Notes under the pieces: model-generated
Seen by the model: only the letters and a program-made list of their open reading frames with translations
Told to the model about the DNA's origin: nothing
The model's database searches: none
Position numbers and translations under genes: made by a program
Part shown: piece after piece, positions 1 to 6,939 of the stretch
Position numbering within the stretch: the stretch's first letter is position 1
Layout: each line of letters starts with the position of its first letter
From: Candidatus Zixiibacteriota bacterium
GTDB taxonomy: Bacteria > Zixibacteria > MSB-5A5 > GN15 > FEB-12
DNA length: 21,273 nucleotides
Assembly: GCA_003641415.1 (NCBI GenBank)
Contig: QNAG01000012.1
Location: 1-21,273, forward strand
Reading direction: 5' to 3'

Positions 1-80
1 ATATTTATCATTCCATCATACCATAGAATACGCTAAATTGATCCCCGGGAAAATCATACTGTGGATACTGTTAGAAAAAA

Positions 81-896
81 ATGATGATATCAAAACTGGT
101 AATAATCGTCGCAACGATCATGCTTACCTCAATTGGCTCACTGGCCGAAACGTCTCATATAGCTTCGAACATATGGGATAATCGAAACCCTGCTCTAACA
201 AAACACCCTGACGGACAAATAAAAAGGCTCTCTATTCGCACTGCCGATCTTTATTCGTCGTCAGGTACTGGTGGTACAGTAGCAGCAATCGATTTCCAGA
301 CATTTTCAGTTATGACTGGTTTCGTGGCGACTTCACAACTTACTATTTGTAACCGGTTTGAAATCCGCGACCGGGATAGCCTTCGTTACAACTGGATGAT
401 AGGAGGGCGGTTATACTTGCGTAACCCCGACCGGTATCGACAGCGATCCAACCCGGATGGCCCGATTGGCGGGTTAGTTTGTGATGTTCACGCCGGAATC
501 AGATTCTTTGGCAATCCTGACGCTCAGAGACTTAAGGTCGGTGATTTCTCCCTTAGCTATCCCGCCTCTTCTCACCTGACGTGTGGTATTGGATACCGAT
601 TATACGAACAAAAGGATTCTCTTGATGCTATCGGAACTTATGGCATACTCAATCTCTATTACGCCCAATATCCATCAGGTTACACATGGGATAATCCGGA
701 TGGACCAATCGGTAATCTGGCGCTTCGTCTGAAAGGCGGTGGATCATCGCAGGGTTTTATGACCCAGGCGGAATTCATTTTTCCGCTCAAATCAACTCTT
801 ACCCTGTCAGTGTTGCTATGCTATGAACAGTTTACGGAAAAAGTTCGATGGGCAACATCAATAGGGGGCGCAATAGCCTGGTACCCCGGGAACTGA
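81..896 (+). CDS. Secreted protein of unknown function, probable beta-barrel type
   Basis: I do not recognise the family. The 271-residue product opens with a typical Sec signal peptide (short basic start, hydrophobic core, likely cleavage after residue 22 in SLA/ET), so it is exported. The mature part is rich in Gly, Tyr and alternating hydrophobic/polar residues and ends in an aromatic-containing strand, which would suit a small outer-membrane beta barrel; this is inference. The motif NPDGPIG occurs twice, at residues 124 and 205, each followed by a Gly/hydrophobic strand, pointing to an internal duplication. Two ATG codons lie in tandem at 81 and 84, and no clear Shine-Dalgarno precedes them. 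It lies alone, 111 bp upstream of the PDZ gene. Certain as a gene, uncertain in function. Confidence 0.75.
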   Translation: MMISKLVIIVATIMLTSIGSLAETSHIASNIWDNRNPALTKHPDGQIKRLSIRTADLYSSSGTGGTVAAIDFQTFSVMTGFVATSQLTICNRFEIRDRDSLRYNWMIGGRLYLRNPDRYRQRSNPDGPIGGLVCDVHAGIRFFGNPDAQRLKVGDFSLSYPASSHLTCGIGYRLYEQKDSLDAIGTYGILNLYYAQYPSGYTWDNPDGPIGNLALRLKGGGSSQGFMTQAEFIFPLKSTLTLSVLLCYEQFTEKVRWATSIGGAIAWYPGN

Positions 897-945
897 CTAC
901 CCCTCTGCATCCAAACGGCACGTTCTCGCTTTGTTACATTATACA

Positions 946-971
946 TGAAACCAAATCCAGCAAGCTCCGTA
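946..971 (+). promoter_or_regulatory. ECF-sigma-like promoter upstream of the PDZ protein gene
   Basis: TGAAAC at 946-951 is followed by exactly 16 bases and CGTA at 968-971. This matches the known consensus of extracytoplasmic-function sigma factors of the sigma-W type (TGAAAC-N16-CGTA). Transcription would begin near 979, giving a 5' leader of about 30 nt before the ATG at 1008. CGTA also runs into TATAAT (970-975), but no sigma70-type -35 lies 17 bp upstream of that. Envelope-stress control of a periplasmic PDZ protein would make biological sense; the sigma factor itself is not in the window. Confidence 0.5.
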
Positions 972-1007
972 TAATCGGTTAGATGTTATGAGTGGAGACA
1001 TAAATTT

Positions 1008-2129
1008 ATGAAGAAAATTATTATTGCATTTACAGTTATTGCTCTTGCATCGATTCTCATTGCCGAACAAGCAATATCAAAATCAGTCCGTTCATCAGAT
1101 CGAGGATGGCTTGGGATTACTACTCAATCTGTTGATTATGATCTGTCGGAAGGCTCTAATCTCAACATTAAATATGGTGCGATTATTGACGATGTTTTTG
1201 ACGATTCTCCGGCTGAAAAAGCAGGCCTCAAAGAAGATGATGTTATCATTGCCCTCAATGGTGAGAAAATAACTGATTCTGAAGATCTGATTGATCTGCT
1301 TATTGATACAAACAAGGGTGATAAAGTAGAACTGACAATTATTAGAAATAACAATGAAAAGACGGTAACTGTTACTCTTGGAGAAAAGCCTCAATCTCAC
1401 AAGTCATTGAAAACTAAAATCTTCCATGATAAAGACGATATGGTATTTCTCGGACACGACACCCGCGGGTATATTGGTGTAAACCTTATTGACTTGACGG
1501 AACAGCTTGGCGACTACTTTGGAGTTAAGGACAGCAAGGGAGCTTTGGTAATTTCGGTCGAAGAGGACTCCCCTGCAGAAAAAGCAGGCTTGAAAGCAGG
1601 AGATGTGATTGTAGAATTGGATGGCGATGATATTTCAGACAGTGATGATATTCGGGAAATTATTGGCGATATGGAAGAGGGAGATTTGGTAGCTATTAAA
1701 ATAGTCCGCGATAAGAAGAAAACCGAATTTGAACTGACTGTTGCTGAAAAAGACAGTTATGGCTATCAATATTTCAGTGGCCCAGATGTCAACATTGTGA
1801 TTCCACTTCACTCCGGTCGATTTTATCATCACGGCAATTATGATTGGGATGATTTTGATTTCGACTTTGATTTTGATGCAATAGAGGATATTGATGAACT
1901 CGATGAACTCGAAGAACTCGAGGAATTTGATGATTTGAGTGATCACTTCAAGAGAGTAGAGATTGATTTCAAACGTGATTCTGAGGATGTCGACCAAAAT
2001 GTAGTACGTCGGGTCCGCGTCGACAAAAATGAATTCCGGGATGAAGTGAAAAAGCTCAGGGAAGAGCTCAAAAAAATGAAAAAGGAACTGCGTCAGGAAC
2101 TCGATGAAATCCACGACCAGTTAGATTAA
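1008..2129 (+). CDS. Periplasmic double-PDZ protein with acidic tract and C-terminal coiled coil
   Basis: The 373-residue protein has an N-terminal signal peptide or anchor (hydrophobic residues 4-19) and two PDZ domains at about 33-127 and 154-247. Both share the motif DSPAEKAGLK followed by D-V-I and a [LV]-[ND]-G turn, as in HtrA/DegP proteins. There is no trypsin-like protease domain, so it is a PDZ-only protein. Residues 279-310 are an almost uninterrupted Asp/Glu/Phe/Leu tract, and residues 343-373 form a highly charged heptad-like coiled coil. It may bind unfolded or C-terminal peptides in the periplasm, or act as an adaptor or scaffold; this is inference. The start is supported by GGAG about 11 nt upstream. 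It is bounded by an ECF-like promoter and a strong terminator, so it is probably a single-gene unit. Confidence 0.85.
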   Translation: MKKIIIAFTVIALASILIAEQAISKSVRSSDRGWLGITTQSVDYDLSEGSNLNIKYGAIIDDVFDDSPAEKAGLKEDDVIIALNGEKITDSEDLIDLLIDTNKGDKVELTIIRNNNEKTVTVTLGEKPQSHKSLKTKIFHDKDDMVFLGHDTRGYIGVNLIDLTEQLGDYFGVKDSKGALVISVEEDSPAEKAGLKAGDVIVELDGDDISDSDDIREIIGDMEEGDLVAIKIVRDKKKTEFELTVAEKDSYGYQYFSGPDVNIVIPLHSGRFYHHGNYDWDDFDFDFDFDAIEDIDELDELEELEEFDDLSDHFKRVEIDFKRDSEDVDQNVVRRVRVDKNEFRDEVKKLREELKKMKKELRQELDEIHDQLD

Positions 2130-2176
2130 GAAAAATTCCAAGCAAATGCAACACTGCCTGGAAATCCTCCTCGTAC

Positions 2177-2203
2177 AAACCCCGCTTCGGCGGGGTTTTT
2201 TTT
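2177..2203 (+). terminator. Rho-independent terminator of the PDZ gene
   Basis: A perfect hairpin CCCCGC-TTCG-GCGGGG (2180-2195) with a stable UUCG tetraloop is followed by eight T residues (2196-2203). The A residues before the stem add pairing with the T-run. It starts 47 bp after the stop codon of the PDZ gene. Confidence 0.95.
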
Positions 2204-2256
2204 GACTTGTTTTGTAACTTGCTCTTTTCCTCTGATAGTTTTATTTATATTGTATT

Positions 2257-3228
2257 ATGAATGGAATAACAGTTGAGAAAATTTACACAGCGCGCAAACG
2301 TGATCTGGAGTTGACCCTTCTCAATAGCAGCAAAGCGGGATTGAGTAAGCTTATTCATAATCCCGAATTACACCGTCCAGGATTAGCTTTGACTGGTTTT
2401 TTCGAACGTTTTGCCAACCGACGAATTCAGGTGATTGGTGAAACTGAAATGTCCTATATGAATCGACTTCCTGTTGATCATTTGCGCGAAATTTCTAACA
2501 AACTGTTTGAGTACGATGTCCCGATGATTGTTATTTCCAAGGGTATTGCTCCTCCGGTTGAATTTATAGAGGCTGCAGATAAACACAACACTGGTGTTTT
2601 TTCCAGCCGTCTTACGACAGCCGAACTGACCAATCGCCTTTCCGCTTATCTTGATCACCTTTTTGCTCCCACAATTTCCGTACATGGCACCCTCGTGGAT
2701 GTTTATGGTGTAGGGTTACTTTACACCGGCAAAGCTGGTATTGGCAAATCGGAAGTAGCTTTGGATCTGATTGAACGTGGTCACCGACTGGTAGCGGATG
2801 ACGTAATCCAAATCACTCGAACCGCACCTGATGTAGTGATAGGTTCAGGGTCCGAGTTATTGGGCAGACACATGGAGATTCGCGGAGTTGGGATTATTGA
2901 TGTTGAACAGCTTTTTGGCATACGTTCTATTCGACTACAAAAACGCATCGAAGTAGAGGTCCATCTTACTCCTTGGTCGGATTCTAAGGACTACGAACGA
3001 CTTGGCATTGAAGATCATAAAACGACTATTCTCGGAGCACAGATTCCTACTGTTACCTTACCGATTTCCCCCGGAAAGAATATCACTGTTATTTCCGAAG
3101 TAATAGCCATGAATCACATGCTTAAGGTCTATGGACATAATTCAGCTCTTGAGTTTTCTAAAAAGCTTTCACAACAGATCAGTCGACGCTCTGTTTCAAG
3201 GGACTACCTGGAATCAGATTTCGAATAG
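2257..3228 (+). CDS. hprK: HPr kinase/phosphorylase
   Basis: This is a bifunctional enzyme that phosphorylates Ser46 of HPr using ATP or pyrophosphate and removes that phosphate with inorganic phosphate, linking carbon status to regulation. The 323 residues match the family over the full length: an N-terminal domain (about 1-135), catalytic His143 in a VHGTLVDVYGVG segment, the P-loop GKAGIGKS (158-165), the acidic pair in LVADD, and the family signature EIRGVGII. Its target HPr, with Ser46 present, is encoded at 18629-18898 on the other strand. No Shine-Dalgarno precedes the ATG; a possible -35/-10 pair (TTGCTC 2219-2224, TATTTA 2242-2247) would give a very short leader. The strong terminator upstream separates it from the PDZ gene. 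Confidence 0.97.
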   Translation: MNGITVEKIYTARKRDLELTLLNSSKAGLSKLIHNPELHRPGLALTGFFERFANRRIQVIGETEMSYMNRLPVDHLREISNKLFEYDVPMIVISKGIAPPVEFIEAADKHNTGVFSSRLTTAELTNRLSAYLDHLFAPTISVHGTLVDVYGVGLLYTGKAGIGKSEVALDLIERGHRLVADDVIQITRTAPDVVIGSGSELLGRHMEIRGVGIIDVEQLFGIRSIRLQKRIEVEVHLTPWSDSKDYERLGIEDHKTTILGAQIPTVTLPISPGKNITVISEVIAMNHMLKVYGHNSALEFSKKLSQQISRRSVSRDYLESDFE

Positions 3229-3264
3229 CCCTCAATTCAGTTAACTTTCTTTATTCAAAAAAAC

Positions 3265-3293
3265 TTGGTGGATTGCGGTCATTTACGTATAAT
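3265..3293 (+). promoter_or_regulatory. Sigma70-type promoter of the peptidylprolyl isomerase operon
   Basis: TTGGTG (3265-3270) and a perfect TATAAT (3288-3293) are separated by 17 bp, the optimal spacing. The predicted start site is near 3300, about 70 nt before the ATG at 3373. Confidence 0.7.
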
Positions 3294-3304
3294 ACATTTT
3301 ATGT

Positions 3305-3328
3305 TGCCGCTTGGGAACCTAGGCGGCA
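3305..3328 (+). promoter_or_regulatory. Hairpin at the 5' end of the PPIase operon leader
   Basis: TGCCGC (3305-3310) and GCGGCA (3323-3328) form a six-bp GC-rich stem around a 12-nt loop that can itself close partly (GG/CC). It lies within about 5 nt of the predicted transcription start and has no T-run, so it is not a terminator. A 5' stabilising stem or a regulatory leader element are both possible. Confidence 0.4.
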
Positions 3329-3372
3329 CTGATGTTGTAAGACAGTCATGAATTAAACAGAGGAAGATTTCT

Positions 3373-5091
3373 ATGCGTAAATGTTATCTTTTCGGCCTGA
3401 TTGCTTTAGGCGGTATCATGTTTTCCCTTCTCGGTTGTGGAACGGGAGACAAGGTTGTAGCAGTAGTCGACAACTACGAGATCACAGTTGATGAATTTGA
3501 CCAATTCTTTTCTGAGGGATATACTTTCCCAACCGCCGAGAACGAATTTGAAAAACGCAAAGAAGCTCTGGATACTCTTATAGTTACTCGATTGCTAATA
3601 CAGGGAGCCTACGAAAAGGGAATTGATGGACTTGAGGACTTGGCTCGGGTTATCTTGGCAAATAAAGACAAGCTGCTTGTTTCTATTCTCGCACAGAGAA
3701 AAGTGACTGATAAATCAAAACCATCTAAAGCTGAAATGATGTCTTTCTGGGAGAAACTTGAATACAAAAACCGCGCTTCTCACATTCTCGTAGACAATAT
3801 TGATACTGCACAAATGTTGCTGGAACGAATTGAGAATGGAGATAATTTTGAAAAACTGGCGAATGAATACTCAATCGATCCTTCTGTTAGCAAGAATAAC
3901 GGGGACCTGGGATACTTCACCTGGGGAGATATGGTTGAGCCGTTTCAGGAAGCGGTCTGGGCAATGGAACCCGGGCAGGTTTCACCTCCTGTAAAAACAC
4001 AATATGGCTATCACATTATCAAGGTCGTTGATCGGTTACCCAATGAATACAGAACTGACTTCGAATCTATGAAAAGTGACATCAAGAACCAGCTTACTAC
4101 AATTAAAAGGCGCAAGATAGGGGAAGCGTTTCTGGAAGAAATCAAACAACGCTACGAAATACGAATTGACACCGCTACCTGTGACTACCTTATGCATAAA
4201 AGGGAAATTGTTTACCCTCCTCAGCTGCTAAAGACGCTACCACGGAACGACTTCGATCCTGAACAACTTGACCGAAGCGAGGGGGAATTGGTACTTGCCA
4301 CATGGAACGGTGGACAAATGTCTGTCCTTGAATATCTGGATCATATTCGGGAATTGCCGGCAAAGATTAAACCTGACCTTGATGATTATGACTCGCTGAG
4401 TACTGTGATTTTCCATTTGAAATTGAACGATATGCTAATTCTCGAAGCACACAGCGATGGGATTGACAATGACCCCCTTTATCTGAAAAAGCTCCAACTA
4501 TTCAAGGAACTTTCAATGGCGGACATCATGAAGAACGATTCCATTCCTACTTTACCCCCTCCTGATGATGAAGCTACTCGTTTGTATTACGATGAACATA
4601 TTGAAGAATTTACTGATCCTGCTCGAATTCATGTTTACGAAATTCTGCTCAGTGACGAACTTATGGCTCAAAAACTGGCAAAGGAAATAAAGTCCCGCAA
4701 AGCATTCAAGAACAAGGCTATGGACATGACAGAACGTCCGGGAAAACGAGCCGAGGGAGGAGACCTGGGATTTATCGAGCGCAAGTGGTTCCCTGAAATT
4801 TATGACGCAGTTGTTGATGCTGCTCTGGGGTCAATTGTGGGTCCGATTCAGAACAACGGCAAGTACTCTGTTGTTTACGTCGAGGATAGAATTGATGCCG
4901 TAGTTAAAGATTATCTGGGACAGAAGCGACTAATTGTGCAGAAGTTACAGGACAAACAGAAACGTGATGCTATCGATTCCTGGGTAAACGAGCGAAAGCA
5001 AAATGCTACTATCAAAATTAATGAGGATGTTCTCTGGACTACAATAGATATGGATAAGTACTCTTCTACTGAACAGAGTGACAATCAATAG
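3373..5091 (+). CDS. Parvulin-type peptidylprolyl isomerase lipoprotein with two rotamase domains
   Basis: The product is probably a membrane-anchored periplasmic foldase/chaperone. The signal peptide ends in the lipobox LLGC, making Cys22 the lipidated residue. An N-terminal SurA/PrsA-like helical region (about 27-130) precedes a canonical PpiC domain (about 134-222) with RASHILV, the GDLG(Y/F) motif and QYGYHIIK. A second PpiC-like domain (about 417-506) keeps the GGDLGF core but has EILL in place of HILV and YSVVYV in place of YHIIKV, so both hallmark histidines are lost and it is probably not catalytic. GAGGAA lies 7 nt before the ATG. It is first in an operon; the SurA-like gene starts 6 nt after its stop. 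Confidence 0.92.
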   Translation: MRKCYLFGLIALGGIMFSLLGCGTGDKVVAVVDNYEITVDEFDQFFSEGYTFPTAENEFEKRKEALDTLIVTRLLIQGAYEKGIDGLEDLARVILANKDKLLVSILAQRKVTDKSKPSKAEMMSFWEKLEYKNRASHILVDNIDTAQMLLERIENGDNFEKLANEYSIDPSVSKNNGDLGYFTWGDMVEPFQEAVWAMEPGQVSPPVKTQYGYHIIKVVDRLPNEYRTDFESMKSDIKNQLTTIKRRKIGEAFLEEIKQRYEIRIDTATCDYLMHKREIVYPPQLLKTLPRNDFDPEQLDRSEGELVLATWNGGQMSVLEYLDHIRELPAKIKPDLDDYDSLSTVIFHLKLNDMLILEAHSDGIDNDPLYLKKLQLFKELSMADIMKNDSIPTLPPPDDEATRLYYDEHIEEFTDPARIHVYEILLSDELMAQKLAKEIKSRKAFKNKAMDMTERPGKRAEGGDLGFIERKWFPEIYDAVVDAALGSIVGPIQNNGKYSVVYVEDRIDAVVKDYLGQKRLIVQKLQDKQKRDAIDSWVNERKQNATIKINEDVLWTTIDMDKYSSTEQSDNQ

Positions 5092-5097
5092 GCAGCT

Positions 5098-6390
5098 ATG
5101 ACCTCAGTAATCAGAAAACTTGTTGTGTCGGTATGTTTGCTTTCGATGACCACTACTGTATGGGGGCAGCGTGAAACACTAGACAAGGTCGCCGCAATCG
5201 TGGGGAACAAAGTAATTTTAGCTTCAGAGATTGTCGGACAAATGATTGCACTTCAGTCCAATCGACAACCAAGAAATGAAGAGGAATTGGAAAAACTAAA
5301 AGCCGATATCCTTGAAGGAATGGTTTCGGACCGGCTATTTCTGATAGCAGCTGAAAAGGATACATCCATCAACCTCCGCTCTGAAGAAATAGATCAGGCT
5401 CTTGATGAACGTATTGCCCAAATTGCTCAGAATTTTTCAAGCAATGAAGATTTCCTGACAGCTCTGGCATCAGAAGGCCTAACTCTGCGCGAATTGAAGA
5501 AGCAGTATCGCAATGATATTGAAGGGCAATTATTAAAGCAGCGGTTTATTGCCAAGCGTCTTCAAACTGTCTCGGTCTCGCGTCATGAAGTTGAGGAGTT
5601 CTTCAATAAATATAAAGACTCTATCCCCAGTCAACCAGAGGCTGTGAAATTGGCTCACATTCTCATTCCCATAGAACCGTCACAGCAGGCCGAAGATTCG
5701 GTCAAGGCACACGCCGTTGAACTGCGTCAACTAGTTTTGGATGGCGCTGATTTTGCTACAATCTCAGCCCAGCACTCCGACCTGGGAGCTGGAGTTAATG
5801 GGGGTGACCTCGGGTACATCGCTCGCGAAGATGTTGTTCCTGAATTCGCCCGAGCTGCTTTTAATCTTAATGTCGGGGATATTTCAGGGGTAATTCGTAC
5901 TCAATTTGGCTATCACATTATTAAATGTGAAGATAAGCGGAATGACCGCCTTCACTTAAGACACATTCTGCTGGCAGTATTACCATCAGTGGAAGATACA
6001 ATTCGAGTCAGAACACTGGCCGATTCGCTTCTGCAAGAAGCGAATAATGGTGGCGATTTTGCAGATATGGCTAAAGCTTTTTCTTCCGATACCACCACTT
6101 GTGCCCAGGGTGGTGAACTTGGTTGGTTCGCAACCAGTGAACTACCTGTCGAATTCACCTCTGAGATTGCAAACTGGTCGACTCCTGGCGAATATAAGGG
6201 ACCAATCAAATCACAGTTTGGACTACATATCCTCAAACTACTCGACTATCAGGAAGAACGCCAGTATAGTATCGAAACAGATTTTGATGAGTTGAAAGAA
6301 TTGGCTCGCCAGGAAAAAACTTCAAAGTTAATTGAGGAATGGGTTGAAGAAATCAAGGCTCATACCTACATCGAATATAAAATCAACTGA
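5098..6390 (+). CDS. surA: SurA-like periplasmic chaperone / peptidylprolyl isomerase
   Basis: SurA escorts outer-membrane proteins across the periplasm. The 430 residues match the length of E. coli SurA. A signal peptide (about 1-23, cleavage near VWG/Q) is followed by the N-terminal chaperone segment beginning DKVAAIVGNKVILASEI, then two intact parvulin domains at about 182-282 (LAHILIPI, GGDLGYI, QFGYHIIK) and 284-386 (LRHILLAV, GGELGWF, QFGLHILK), then a C-terminal helix that completes the chaperone module. It lies 6 nt after the parvulin lipoprotein gene and 2 nt before the S4 gene, so all three are surely cotranscribed. The symbol is used for the SurA-like architecture; orthology to E. 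coli SurA is likely but unproven. Confidence 0.9.
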   Translation: MTSVIRKLVVSVCLLSMTTTVWGQRETLDKVAAIVGNKVILASEIVGQMIALQSNRQPRNEEELEKLKADILEGMVSDRLFLIAAEKDTSINLRSEEIDQALDERIAQIAQNFSSNEDFLTALASEGLTLRELKKQYRNDIEGQLLKQRFIAKRLQTVSVSRHEVEEFFNKYKDSIPSQPEAVKLAHILIPIEPSQQAEDSVKAHAVELRQLVLDGADFATISAQHSDLGAGVNGGDLGYIAREDVVPEFARAAFNLNVGDISGVIRTQFGYHIIKCEDKRNDRLHLRHILLAVLPSVEDTIRVRTLADSLLQEANNGGDFADMAKAFSSDTTTCAQGGELGWFATSELPVEFTSEIANWSTPGEYKGPIKSQFGLHILKLLDYQEERQYSIETDFDELKELARQEKTSKLIEEWVEEIKAHTYIEYKIN

Positions 6391-6392
6391 CT

Positions 6393-6647
6393 ATGCGGAT
6401 TGATGATTACCTGTCTACTGTTGGTGTTATCAAACGACGCACAATTGCCAAGGAACTAGGACAGAATGGTCTTCTGGTAGTAAATGGTCGTACCATCAAA
6501 CCAGCCTACCAGGTAAAATCAGGCGATGTTATCCGAATCAAAGGAAGCCACCCTCAAACTCTTGAAGTTATAGCATTGCCTTCTGGTTCCGTCCCCAAGG
6601 ACCAGCGAAGCAAGTACTTCAAACAGATCATCACACAGACCCGATAA
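6393..6647 (+). CDS. rqcP: S4-domain RNA-binding protein, RqcP/YabO-like
   Basis: An 84-residue single S4 domain beginning MRIDDYL, with IKRRTIAKEL, the VNGR turn and VKSGDVIRI. This is the layout of Bacillus RqcP (YabO) and close to Hsp15. RqcP binds stalled large-subunit complexes and helps RqcH add alanine tails in ribosome-associated quality control; whether an RqcH partner exists here cannot be seen. The gene starts 2 nt after the SurA-like stop codon, so translation is probably coupled. Its placement in an operon with two extracytoplasmic folding factors combines cytosolic and envelope protein quality control in one transcript. Confidence 0.85.
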   Translation: MRIDDYLSTVGVIKRRTIAKELGQNGLLVVNGRTIKPAYQVKSGDVIRIKGSHPQTLEVIALPSGSVPKDQRSKYFKQIITQTR

Positions 6648-6898
6648 AACCATACAGTGAAAACACTTGCCATATTGCGGTCCTATTTTTGAAATATCTG
6701 AAAGTACAAGGATATCCACACAAAAAATAAATAGAAGTCGTGGCTTTCAGAAACTTTATAAGCTTTACATATCGTACGAATTAACGAATATATCTTTCGT
6801 TTTTCGAGTCAATCATACGAACAATCACATCGTGATCTTCCGTCTAATTTCTCAATATTCAACTTAACGTATTATCATTACACAAGTTATAAAAACCC
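6648..6898. other. AT-rich intergenic stretch without a recognisable gene
   Basis: This is the first part of the 567-bp gap between the convergent rqcP and nnr genes. Open frames here are short and resemble no protein. The only structure of note is a weak hairpin AACGAA (6783-6788) / TTCGTT (6796-6801) running into TTTT, which could be a poor terminator for the operon ending at 6647. The high AT content just before 6899 could act as an upstream element for transcription into the candidate RNA that follows. Confidence 0.4.
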
Positions 6899-6932
6899 TT
6901 GACTTGTCGAAAGTCAATCGGCATGCCGATTG
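6899..6932. promoter_or_regulatory. Two overlapping palindromes, candidate operator
   Basis: TTGACTT (6899-6905) and AAGTCAA (6911-6917) form a perfect 7-bp inverted repeat around GTCGA. Overlapping its end is a perfect 18-bp palindrome, CAATCGGCATGCCGATTG (6915-6932). The sequence TTAATA (6933-6938), directly after it, could be a -10 box for the candidate RNA. No good -35 lies at the right distance from it, which would fit an activator-dependent promoter, but this is inference. Confidence 0.45.
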
Positions 6933-6939
6933 TTAATAA

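Noticed and set aside
1635..2114. A 159-codon minus-strand frame opposite the PDZ gene.
   Set aside because: Rich in Phe/Ile because it mirrors the Glu/Lys/Asp-rich region of the real gene; no ribosome site.
6667..6867. A 66-codon open frame on the plus strand after rqcP.
   Set aside because: No ribosome site, low-complexity composition, AT-rich surroundings and no recognisable protein features.
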